Below, in pieces: positions 1 to 7,087 of a stretch of 11,463 bases of DNA; positions within the stretch are counted from its first letter, which is position 1; every line of letters starts with the position of its first letter. The notes under the pieces were generated by a model. That model did not search any database. It saw nothing but the letters and a program-made list of their open reading frames with translations, and was not told the DNA's origin. Source of the DNA: Akkermansiaceae bacterium (lineage in GTDB: Bacteria > Verrucomicrobiota > Verrucomicrobiia > Verrucomicrobiales > Akkermansiaceae); assembly GCA_023301645.1 (NCBI GenBank), contig JALZUH010000159.1, positions 1 through 11,463 on the forward strand, in the 5' to 3' direction. The translations under genes and the position numbers were made by a program.

Positions 1-1140
1 GAGTGAGATAAGCAAACAGGTCAGAAGAATCACTGATGGAATGGAAATCAACGCTGTAGTCGTCTGGAAGAAGGTAGAAACTGCTGGCCCCATACCTGTC
101 ATATACATGTGGTGAGCCCACACGATGAAGGAAAGGAAGCCGAGCACAAGCACACCGTAGACCATGGACTTGTATCCCCAGATTGGGCGGCGGGTGTTGA
201 TAGGAATAATCTCAGCTACACATGCGATAGCAGGAAGAAGGAGAACATATACCTCAGGGTGACCGAGGAACCAGAACAGGTGCTGGTAGAGAAGCGGGCT
301 ACCCCCACCTGACGCATCTGCCAGACCAATCTGCTGATGATAAAGACCCGAAGGCTGGAAGAAACTCGAACCAAAGAGTCGGTCAGAGATTTGCATAAAT
401 CCAGCAACCTCAAGAGGCGGGAATGAAAGTAGCAGCAGGAACGCTGTAACAAGCATCGCCCATACGAAGAATGGCATACGCATCCATGTAAGACCTTTAG
501 CACGGAGGTTGATGATGGTTACAATGAAGTTTACTGAACCAAGAAGTGAAGAGGAAATCAGCATCACAAGACCAACAAGCCACTGTGTCTGTCCAGTCCA
601 GAACTGGTGCGGATACTGTGAGTCTGCGTAGTAAGAGAGTGGCGGGTAGTTCGTCCAGCCTGACTTCGCTGCACCTGACTCCATGAAGAAGCTAAGGCAC
701 ATCATGAGTCCACCTACGACATACATCCAGTAACTCGCCATGTTGAGCTTAGGAAATGCCATATCAGGTGCACCAATCTGTAGTGGTGTCACGTAGTTAC
801 CAAATGCACCAAAACCAAGTGGCACAATTCCGAGGAAAACCATGATCGTTCCGTGCATCGCACCGAACATATTGTAAGTCTCACCGGGGAGCTTACCTTC
901 ATTTAGCCACTGAGCTTTCCAGTCTTCAGTGAATAACCAGCTCATCCATGATGGAAGCGGCTCGTTAGGATAGGCAATACTCCAACGCATCACCATCATG
1001 AGGTAGAAACCAAATAGTAGGAACAGTAATGCTGTAATACCATACTGGATACCAATCGTCTTGTGATCGGTAGAAAAAACATACTTCTGGAGGAATCCAG
1101 GATTGTGGTGATCGTGATGATCGTCGTGTGAGTCGCTCAT
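1..1140 (-). CDS. ctaD: A-type haem-copper (aa3) cytochrome c oxidase subunit I, N-terminal 380 residues
   Basis: Catalytic subunit of an aa3-type terminal oxidase: reduces O2 to water in the inner membrane and pumps protons. The ATG at 1140-1138 opens a frame that runs off the window at base 1, so roughly the last third is missing. Visible landmarks: His96 in GAMHGT (haem a ligand); a D-channel-like set Asn115, Asp126 and Asn133 around GAPDMAFPKLN; the GHPEVY motif with CuB ligand His294, Glu296 and the cross-linking Tyr298; and the CuB pair His343-His344 in WAHHMY. Glu296 places it in the A1 class. Counting without gaps from the HH pair to the K-channel segment puts Leu372 where the usual lysine sits, with Ser369 at the Thr position. 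The N-terminus is His/Asp-rich (MSDSHDDHHDHH). It is the last gene visible in the operon, 81 bases after the CcoP-like gene. No subunit II gene with a CuA site precedes it in the window. Confidence 0.96.
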   Translation of the reverse strand, partial: MSDSHDDHHDHHNPGFLQKYVFSTDHKTIGIQYGITALLFLLFGFYLMMVMRWSIAYPNEPLPSWMSWLFTEDWKAQWLNEGKLPGETYNMFGAMHGTIMVFLGIVPLGFGAFGNYVTPLQIGAPDMAFPKLNMASYWMYVVGGLMMCLSFFMESGAAKSGWTNYPPLSYYADSQYPHQFWTGQTQWLVGLVMLISSSLLGSVNFIVTIINLRAKGLTWMRMPFFVWAMLVTAFLLLLSFPPLEVAGFMQISDRLFGSSFFQPSGLYHQQIGLADASGGGSPLLYQHLFWFLGHPEVYVLLLPAIACVAEIIPINTRRPIWGYKSMVYGVLVLGFLSFIVWAHHMYMTGMGPAVSTFFQTTTALISIPSVILLTCLLISL

Positions 1141-1221
1141 TGGCTTATGTTAAATAATTGCGTGATTGAATGTGTTGGGTCTCGGTTAAGTTATCACTTG
1201 GATAGGTCTTTAGCTGAGAAC

Positions 1222-1974
1222 TTAGTGTGGTGAAATCTCGTCAGCCTCTACAGGCTCTAGTGATATTGGATCAACAAGTGTATTTGGATCGAATTCAGCG
1301 CCTTCGATGTCGACGTTGTAATTACTATTTAGCTCAGAAACTGTCATTTGACCACCATTACGTTCTTTAGAACTGTCGATTGCTGTCTGCGCCATTTCCA
1401 TGGTGATGAATGATGCTTCATTTCCGAAGTTTCCACGCACGAAGTTCAAGATACCTGCGAGCTCCTTAGCACCTAGTCCAGAACCTTGAGATGGCATATT
1501 ACCACTATATGACTTGCCAGCTACTTCGATAGGGCCGTCGAGACCGTTAAGAATGATCATTGCTGTTCGCATGCTTGGGCCATTGACCCACTCAGATCCA
1601 GCGAGAGGAGGAACGGCACCAGCACCTTCACCATTAGAGCCGTGACATGCTAGGCATGACGCCTTAGCAAGCTTAGCACCTACCTTGTCATAAGCCTTAT
1701 GAGCTGGGATAGGGACAACTCCACCGCTGCCATCAGATGGCTGAGCTTGGCGAGTATAAGAAGCTGCTGTGAGCTCATCGTAGTTGAAAAGATTGCTATT
1801 AAAGAGCGCACCACCTGCCACGAGGACAATGAGAGCACTACCAAGCATGACCCATAGAGAGATTGGCTCGGAGCCATCTTTGAGCACGTTGTTCTCACGC
1901 TTCACTGCTGAAGCATTGACGAGAACATTGGTGTTATCGTCGAGATCTGGTTTGTTTTGAGATGAATCGGACAT
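1222..1974 (-). CDS. CcoP-like membrane-anchored monoheme cytochrome c
   Basis: A 250-residue class I cytochrome c, probably carrying electrons on the periplasmic face. A hydrophilic cytoplasmic N-terminus (1-38) is followed by one membrane helix (about 39-58), then a c domain with CLACH (Cys107, Cys110, His111). Met160 in SGNMPSQG is the likely sixth haem ligand. The stretch between them (PPLAGSEWV, then GLDGPIEVAGK) resembles the c domain found in CcoP-like and dehydrogenase-linked cytochromes. Genuine CcoP carries two haems and is usually larger; this one has a single CxxCH. After the haem domain comes an acidic tail (about 215-250) ending in DEISPH, which I do not recognise. It starts 25 bases after the CcoO-like gene and precedes the oxidase subunit I gene, so it is a good candidate for the last electron carrier before the oxidase. 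That role is inferred from position. Confidence 0.88.
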   Translation of the reverse strand: MSDSSQNKPDLDDNTNVLVNASAVKRENNVLKDGSEPISLWVMLGSALIVLVAGGALFNSNLFNYDELTAASYTRQAQPSDGSGGVVPIPAHKAYDKVGAKLAKASCLACHGSNGEGAGAVPPLAGSEWVNGPSMRTAMIILNGLDGPIEVAGKSYSGNMPSQGSGLGAKELAGILNFVRGNFGNEASFITMEMAQTAIDSSKERNGGQMTVSELNSNYNVDIEGAEFDPNTLVDPISLEPVEADEISPH

Positions 1975-1999
1975 GTAAAAAACGGTTGAGATAGTTTAA

Positions 2000-2740
2000 T
2001 TAGTTGCTGTCTGCGCCTTCTAGCTGCTTAGGGCTGTGGTCGAGCTTCTCTGGCAACGCATCATCACGCTTGAGTGATAGGAGATAGTTAGTAAGAACGA
2101 TAGCCTGCTCGCTAGGAATGATTTGTGTCTCATCTTCCAAATCAGTCGCAATGGCAAGCTTAGAACCTTGTCCATTTAGAGGTGTTTTATCAAACATCTG
2201 TGGCTGAGAAGGACAGTTAGACCATGAAACGTTAATTTTCTGCCCACCATCACCAATGTGAAGTGCGCTATTTCTAGGCTGATAGAGGTGTGAGAGAACC
2301 CACATCTCAGGAGTCATGCCCGCTGCCTCTGCGTAGACTTCAGCACGGTAGCCGAAATTACTAAGGTCTTGTCCCATGCGGTTAATACCAATCTGGGCAT
2401 AAGCCTCGCCTTGGAAGTCATAAGGGCTTGTCTCACGACGAGTATCAAGACGCACAGCTGGGTCACAGATACCTGCGCTATCAACACGCCAGATTTCGCG
2501 ACCTAGAGTAGTCGGGCGGATCAGCTGCGTGTGGCACGCGTAACAAGCATTCGCAGAATAAATTTCAGAGCCATTAAGAAGGCGGCCTGAGGTCTTGCGC
2601 TGGTAATACTCAGCATCTGCTTCAGCGCTCATTTTCAGAGGCTCAAGAGAGCCCATCTTCGCTGTTGGGATCGCAATAACAAACAGCCATGCAGAGCCAA
2701 AACTAGCGAGCATGCCGATGAGAAAGGATTTAAAAGTCAT
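2000..2740 (-). CDS. CcoO-like membrane-anchored monoheme cytochrome c with unusual axial region
   Basis: A 246-residue relative of CcoO, the monoheme subunit of cbb3 oxidases. One N-terminal membrane helix (about 4-25) is followed by the CcoO signature NGSEIYSANACYACHTQLIRP, with Cys66, Cys69 and His70 holding the haem. Then come RMGQDLSNFG (CcoO: KRTGPDLARVG) and SHLYQPRNS (CcoO: HLYNPRN). In CcoO an SNMPAYP-type motif follows and supplies the methionine ligand. Here about 15 extra residues intervene and the best match is SNCPSQPQMF, putting Cys176 at the methionine position. A second extra cysteine, Cys92, could pair with it as a disulfide. His161 or Met182 are other possible ligands. It lies 50 bases downstream of the CcoN-like gene, the usual ccoN-ccoO order. 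Family membership is firm; the haem's redox behaviour is not predictable by eye. Confidence 0.88.
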   Translation of the reverse strand: MTFKSFLIGMLASFGSAWLFVIAIPTAKMGSLEPLKMSAEADAEYYQRKTSGRLLNGSEIYSANACYACHTQLIRPTTLGREIWRVDSAGICDPAVRLDTRRETSPYDFQGEAYAQIGINRMGQDLSNFGYRAEVYAEAAGMTPEMWVLSHLYQPRNSALHIGDGGQKINVSWSNCPSQPQMFDKTPLNGQGSKLAIATDLEDETQIIPSEQAIVLTNYLLSLKRDDALPEKLDHSPKQLEGADSN

Positions 2741-2790
2741 GATTTATAGTGATAAAAGTAGTCAGTTCAAATAATACCGTAATTGCAAAC

Positions 2791-4281
2791 TTAAGCGCCT
2801 GCCTCGTTAAGGTCTTCTACGTTACCTTCTTTACCGTGTGGGTTTGAGCCGTGCTCACGTGTCAGAAGTGTTGGGTGTGAGCTAAGTCTACCAAGACGCA
2901 GCCACATGAGCGCGAGATGGAAGAAGAAGAAAATATTAGCGTAGAGGATGAAGCACCATGCCACTGTCATACCAATGGTGTAGGGTAATGTGCTCTGCAC
3001 CACGAATTCCCATGCCTCGGTGTATTGTCTCTGTGCACTACCCTGCTGGAAAGCTCCGAGTAATGTGCAGAAGAGGAAGATAAAGAGAACCCCATAGATA
3101 GATGTCCAGAAGTGTGAGCGAATCATACCGCCAGAAATCCACTCTCGGCGAGTGATACGCGGCACAATGAAGTAGATAGCACCAAACATCGACATTGAGA
3201 AGAAGCCGTAGAGGGCCAGGACGTCATAGCCGTAGTTAGCCAGTGAGAACTGAGTAAACTGTAATGACTTAGGGCTCGCGAAGATGACACCTGCTGCTGC
3301 AAGTAAGATCATACCGAATGTGCCTGCAATACTGAAACGAAGTGCCGGGCTATGAGCGACAGTCTCAGCTTTACCAGAGGCCGTCTTGAGAATGTTTACT
3401 CCAGCGATAATGAGAGGCACACCGACGAGAATAGTCGCAGCTGAGCCTACACTTTCGAGGAAGTCAGGAATAGGTGCTCCTGAAAGCATCTGCATACCAG
3501 CCCATGGGCCGACAATGGCAAGTGCCCAGAAACCACCCATCGCATAGGATGCATTGGAAATAGGGCGGCCAGTTACCTTAGCTGCAATATAGTAAGAGCT
3601 CGCAATGGCAATAGGAGTGAAGAAGAGGAAGATCAATGCATGGCGGAACCATCCGTTAATAGCAGCTGCCATCAATGGGTGGATATCGAAGACATTGACA
3701 AATAAGTTAGCTGTCAAATAGACCCATGGGAACCAAAGCATCGCACCAAGCACATACCACTGAGAAATGTAAACGTCCTCAGACTTACGAACGCGGAAGG
3801 TAACAATCACCCAGATAGCAATAGCAGCGTAGGCAAGTAGTAACACAGGCCATACGAATGTAGGGAAATTCATCCAGTGCTTACCACTACCGTGACCTGA
3901 GAGGATTCCGAGAGTTCCAATACCTACTGCGAGGTTCCAGACGTGGCCAGCTACGAGCATGGTGCCAGCATTCTTGCTTGGCTTGCGTGAAAGACGCGCC
4001 ATGAGCCAGATAACTACACCGAAAGCCGCTTGTGCGCCCCAACCGTAAATCATCAAGTTCAAGTGAGCTGTAAATGTGCGGCCATACTGAAGCCATGAAC
4101 CCTCACCGAGGAATTCAGGACTATGGGTCTTTACCGAAGCAATGACACCGAGGAGCAGAGAGAGCGCGAGCCATGCAGCTCCACTCGTGAAGAAAAACAT
4201 GACAGGGTGGCGTAGAGAACGGTCAATATCTGAGCGTAATGCAGCATCCTGAGTGCAAGAAATCTGGCTATTATTGGACAT
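2791..4281 (-). CDS. CcoN-like twelve-helix protein lacking most haem and copper ligands
   Basis: A 496-residue integral membrane protein with the fold of CcoN, the catalytic subunit of cbb3 (C-type) oxidases. Blocks align without gaps to CcoN as I remember it. WLQYGRTFTAHLN gives His73 (low-spin haem b ligand, H60 in Pseudomonas stutzeri numbering). WFRHALIF gives His214 (first CuB ligand, H207). FWALAIVGPWAGMQML has Gly258 for the cross-linked Tyr and Gln264-Met265 for the CuB His-His pair. The GHVH that binds haem b3 and haem b reads GYDV, with Tyr352 and Val354. So four of six metal ligands and the active-site tyrosine are gone, while length, helices and late blocks (RSHFW, GAFQQG) persist. 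There is no frameshift or internal stop. O2 reduction by this protein is very unlikely; a scaffold for the neighbouring cytochromes is my inference. The ATG start is 28 bases after the preceding cytochrome gene. Confidence 0.9.
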   Translation of the reverse strand: MSNNSQISCTQDAALRSDIDRSLRHPVMFFFTSGAAWLALSLLLGVIASVKTHSPEFLGEGSWLQYGRTFTAHLNLMIYGWGAQAAFGVVIWLMARLSRKPSKNAGTMLVAGHVWNLAVGIGTLGILSGHGSGKHWMNFPTFVWPVLLLAYAAIAIWVIVTFRVRKSEDVYISQWYVLGAMLWFPWVYLTANLFVNVFDIHPLMAAAINGWFRHALIFLFFTPIAIASSYYIAAKVTGRPISNASYAMGGFWALAIVGPWAGMQMLSGAPIPDFLESVGSAATILVGVPLIIAGVNILKTASGKAETVAHSPALRFSIAGTFGMILLAAAGVIFASPKSLQFTQFSLANYGYDVLALYGFFSMSMFGAIYFIVPRITRREWISGGMIRSHFWTSIYGVLFIFLFCTLLGAFQQGSAQRQYTEAWEFVVQSTLPYTIGMTVAWCFILYANIFFFFHLALMWLRLGRLSSHPTLLTREHGSNPHGKEGNVEDLNEAGA

Positions 4282-4309
4282 GGTAGATTCTAAAAATGGT
4301 TTATCGTGA

Positions 4310-4897
4310 TTACTTCACTGTGGATAGCCACTGGCTCATTGCATCGATTTCTTCATCGTTGCACTGATCGATCATAGGCTTCATCTGAGGAGTCAGGGCA
4401 GTAGTATACTTGCCAGACTTAATATCTCTCATCTTATCGGCAAGGTAGGTAGCACCTTTACCCACTCCTGAGAGCACTGGGTAGAGGGGGATCAATGGCT
4501 TGTTACCCATTGGTCCATGACACGTAGCACAGCCCTTTGCGGTGAAGATCTTTTGTCCGTCGAGGCCTGAGCTAGCTACAGGTGATGCACTCGCCTTATC
4601 ATGTGAAGGTGTGCCAGGCACAAACATCTTTGTCTTCTTAGGCTTTGCCTTGAGCTCAGGTGTGAGCTTTAGGTCGACCTTATTCTTAGCAAGCAGATCC
4701 TGCTGAGTAGCTTCTGCCTCCTTGATGACTTTCAAGCGTTGCTCAGAGACTAAATTTTCTGCCGTCTTTGGGCTACCAATCATCATGTAGGCGATGACGG
4801 ACATTAGGCCGAAGATACCGAAGATTGCCATTCCCCACACGAAGGTAGTGAAGCGGCGCATTGGAGTATCACGCTGTATATTTTGAGAGTCGTTCAT
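4310..4897 (-). CDS. Membrane-anchored monoheme class I cytochrome c
   Basis: A 195-residue cytochrome c, probably an electron carrier on the outer face of the inner membrane. Order: short cytoplasmic N-terminus with MRRF before the helix, one membrane segment (about 17-40), a charged lysine/glutamate-rich linker (about 45-110) that could act as a flexible tether, then a compact class I haem domain (about 111-195). CATCH gives Cys123, Cys126 and His127. Met172 or Met175 in TPQMKPM is the likely sixth ligand, and the final helix is EEIDAMSQWLS. Cys179 lies outside the haem motif. It stands between actF and the CcoN-like gene, 67 bases after actF and 28 before the next start. It could be the mobile arm that takes electrons from ACIII ActE or ActA to the downstream cytochromes. 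It is not a standard ACIII subunit, and I cannot name a specific family. Confidence 0.86.
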   Translation of the reverse strand: MNDSQNIQRDTPMRRFTTFVWGMAIFGIFGLMSVIAYMMIGSPKTAENLVSEQRLKVIKEAEATQQDLLAKNKVDLKLTPELKAKPKKTKMFVPGTPSHDKASASPVASSGLDGQKIFTAKGCATCHGPMGNKPLIPLYPVLSGVGKGATYLADKMRDIKSGKYTTALTPQMKPMIDQCNDEEIDAMSQWLSTVK

Positions 4898-4964
4898 TTC
4901 TTAGGAAAATAATTATTAGAGAGACGATAAGTTGGGTGATTTGTTTGCTACTGCTTTTAGCTGA

Positions 4965-6338
4965 TTAGTTAAACAAATTCGCAGATTCGAGGATACGAGG
5001 ATCGCGGTTAGGGTAGAGGCTGTTCTTAGTGAAAGAACGTAAGTAGAACCAGAGGAAGAATGAACCAACCGTCGCAAAGGCAAGTAGGTCATAGATGACT
5101 GAACCGCCCGATGTTGGGAATAGGTGCTTACCACCAGTCAATGACGGCCCACGCTCTGGAGCGACGATGAGATAATGATCAAGTGCGTGAAGCACGAAGA
5201 GGTATATCATGATCGGAATCATCAAGCCGGGCTTCTTCTTCACGTCTGCACGCATGAGCAGGAGGAAAGGGATAGCGAAGTGGCCGATAACAAGTGCAAT
5301 ACTAGCGATGTTCCAGTTCTCGGTATTACGAAGCAGGAAGTAGCTCGTCTCCTCGGTGATGTTTGCATACCAGATGAGGAAGAACTGTGAGAATGAAATA
5401 TACGCCCAGAATACTACGAAGGCGAAAGTGAGCTTACCCATGATGTGGTGATGCTCAGGGCTCATGATCTGATTGAGATAGCCCATGCGACGAAGCACGA
5501 TCGTAGTGAGAATGAGTAGCGCCATACCATTAAGTGCGCATCCAGCAAAGAAGTAGACTCCATACATGGTAGAGAACCACTTGAAATCAAGGCCCTTGAG
5601 CAGGTCGAAAGCGAGGAAAGTAACAGTAAGAGCAAAGATAGGCAGGAATGCTGCTGAGAGCTTACGAGCACGAATGAGGCGCTTGATGCCAGGATTCTCA
5701 TCGTGATCCTGATTCACTGAGATCTTCTTCAAGATAATCATCGAAGCTCCGAGTGCTACGAAGTAGAGCACCATACGTATTAACCAAGCTGGAAGGTTCA
5801 TGTAGAACGCCTTCTTGTAGAGCATGTGGTCGAACGTTCCTGTTCCGTGATGTAGCTCTTTTGTGGCATTTGCATACATATCAGCATTCAAGATACTCAT
5901 ACTTTTTGAAGGCTCCACACCCATGATTTCACGGTGTGAGTTCATCCACTCGAATAAGTGCTGCTGCACCTCAGGGAAGAGGAATGGAATAGCAAGTAAG
6001 CCCATCCATGGGAAAACAGTCGCAAGATTCTCCATCACACGGCGAACAGACACACCCCAACCTGAGTTAGAAAGGTGGTGAAGTAGTAACCAGAAGCAAC
6101 CACCTAGTGGGAAACTTACAAAGAAGATGAAGGCAAAGAGCCATGAATAAGCAAAGCGACCTGCATTAATATCAGCTGGCTTGTTGTTAAAGGCATTGCC
6201 GCTAAAAAGTAAGTAGAGGCTGATGATCAAGCCAACAATGGCGACCAAGCCACTGATCAGAATCGGGAGCTTCAACCCGCCTTTAGCAAGATGCTCTCCA
6301 TTGGCAGGAATGTCTTTTGATGTAATGAAATGACCCAT
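4965..6338 (-). CDS. actF: Alternative complex III subunit ActF, NrfD/PsrC-like membrane protein
   Basis: One of the two large, homologous membrane subunits of ACIII. In characterised complexes ActC and ActF each have ten helices and pack side by side; ActF is proposed to help proton movement, with the quinol site lying in ActC. The 457-residue frame is rich in membrane helices from about residue 23 onward. It shows segments typical of ActF: SGWGVSVRRVMENL (92-105), WFSTMYGVYFFAGC (254-267), EHHHIMGKLTFAFVVFWAY (295-313) and SQFFLIWYANITEET (317-331). A hydrophilic loop around 122-175 carries several histidines and probably faces the periplasm. The ATG is at 6338-6336 in a G-free leader. It follows actE by 65 bases in the usual actE-actF order and closes the ACIII part of the operon. 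Confidence 0.94.
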   Translation of the reverse strand: MGHFITSKDIPANGEHLAKGGLKLPILISGLVAIVGLIISLYLLFSGNAFNNKPADINAGRFAYSWLFAFIFFVSFPLGGCFWLLLHHLSNSGWGVSVRRVMENLATVFPWMGLLAIPFLFPEVQQHLFEWMNSHREIMGVEPSKSMSILNADMYANATKELHHGTGTFDHMLYKKAFYMNLPAWLIRMVLYFVALGASMIILKKISVNQDHDENPGIKRLIRARKLSAAFLPIFALTVTFLAFDLLKGLDFKWFSTMYGVYFFAGCALNGMALLILTTIVLRRMGYLNQIMSPEHHHIMGKLTFAFVVFWAYISFSQFFLIWYANITEETSYFLLRNTENWNIASIALVIGHFAIPFLLLMRADVKKKPGLMIPIMIYLFVLHALDHYLIVAPERGPSLTGGKHLFPTSGGSVIYDLLAFATVGSFFLWFYLRSFTKNSLYPNRDPRILESANLFN

Positions 6339-6344
6339 GATTGG

Positions 6345-6355
6345 ATAGAATTTAG
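6345..6355 (-). promoter_or_regulatory. Leader motif CTAAATTCTAT before actF
   Basis: Exact copy of the eleven bases found before actC, here ending 6 bases before the actF ATG. The near-equal distance from the start codon is suggestive, but only two of the nine visible gene starts carry it. Confidence 0.25.
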
Positions 6356-6403
6356 AAAATGATTAGATAAGAAAATAAAGTGATAGGAAGCGAGGAGCGA
6401 ATA

Positions 6404-7018
6404 TTACTTCGCAGCAGTGCTATTGGCAGATTGGAGTGCACGCACGTAGGCGATAATTGCCCAGCGGTCGTTGATAGGGATATTGTAGCCGTAGCCACCC
6501 ATCTGTCCCTTACCATTAGAAATCGTTTCAAACATCTGGCCATCAGGATACTTCTCCTTCGGGAAGTTCATCAAGCTTGGCACAATCGGGATACCGATGA
6601 CTGCTGCCGCACCCTTACCGTTACCAGACTCACCGTGACATGGCATACATGAGATATTGTAGCGCTCCTTACCGTGGCGTAGGATACCAGCCGCTGTTTT
6701 CACATTGAAGCCAATCGACTTAGGCATGCCATCACCATAGGCGTCACCGAAACGACCAGTGTGGACATAGTCAGTAGAGTTACCATAGCTGTAGCTTGAG
6801 CCGTCAGCGAATCCGCGTGGGACTGTGCCAGCTACTGGCTTACGTGCTCCCATACCATCAGAGAAGAAATCACTAGGTGTCTGTGACTTGATCTTATCTT
6901 GGTCGTCCATATCAGGGAACAGACGCAGAGGTGTGCTGCTGAACTTCTCACCACGGAAGCCGAAGAAGCTTACCACGAGGACGACGATCAGGGCGAATAC
7001 TAGAAAGAAATAACGCAT
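6404..7018 (-). CDS. actE: Alternative complex III subunit ActE, monoheme cytochrome c
   Basis: The monoheme c-type subunit of ACIII, on the periplasmic face, passing electrons from the complex toward the oxidase. The 204-residue frame has an N-terminal hydrophobic helix (about 4-20), then ActE-typical blocks LRLFPDMDDQ (31-40), PSDFFSDGMGARKPVAGTVP (48-67) and ILRHGKERYNISCMPCHG. Cys124, Cys127 and His128 bind the haem, and Met173 in GKGQMGGYGY is the likely sixth ligand. The C-terminal helix is DRWAIIAYVRALQ. In structurally known ACIII, ActE is reported as a lipoprotein. Here no cysteine follows the leader; the only cysteines are the haem pair, so it is either held by an uncleaved N-terminal helix or released. 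It lies 69 bases after actD and 65 before actF. Confidence 0.95.
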   Translation of the reverse strand: MRYFFLVFALIVVLVVSFFGFRGEKFSSTPLRLFPDMDDQDKIKSQTPSDFFSDGMGARKPVAGTVPRGFADGSSYSYGNSTDYVHTGRFGDAYGDGMPKSIGFNVKTAAGILRHGKERYNISCMPCHGESGNGKGAAAVIGIPIVPSLMNFPKEKYPDGQMFETISNGKGQMGGYGYNIPINDRWAIIAYVRALQSANSTAAK

Positions 7019-7087
7019 GAAATTAGGAAATGAGTAATGAGACGTATGTAGAAACGTTAGGTAGAAATAATTCGTAGTCGTTTTCGA

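Noticed and set aside
109..503. Short open frames on both strands at the low end of the window.
   Set aside because: They overlap oxidase subunit I, whose translation shows all expected catalytic motifs in a different frame, so they are shadows.
1096..1136. GATCGTGATGATCGTCGTG-type repetition as a possible binding-site repeat.
   Set aside because: It encodes the His/Asp-rich N-terminus of subunit I, so codon repetition explains it.
2791..4281. The CcoN-like gene as a pseudogene.
   Set aside because: The frame is uninterrupted, the length is right for the family, the helices and non-catalytic blocks are well kept, and it sits at normal spacing between intact genes. Loss of ligands without other decay argues for a changed function.
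2791..4281. The CcoN-like gene as a nitric oxide reductase of the NorB type.
   Set aside because: NorB lacks the tyrosine but keeps all six histidines and adds glutamates near the FeB site. Here four histidines are missing and no such replacement is seen.
4898..4964. Possible terminator or new promoter between actF and the anchored cytochrome gene.
   Set aside because: No stem-loop with a T run is visible. A TAATAAT string is present, but in A/T-rich leaders it cannot be told from chance.
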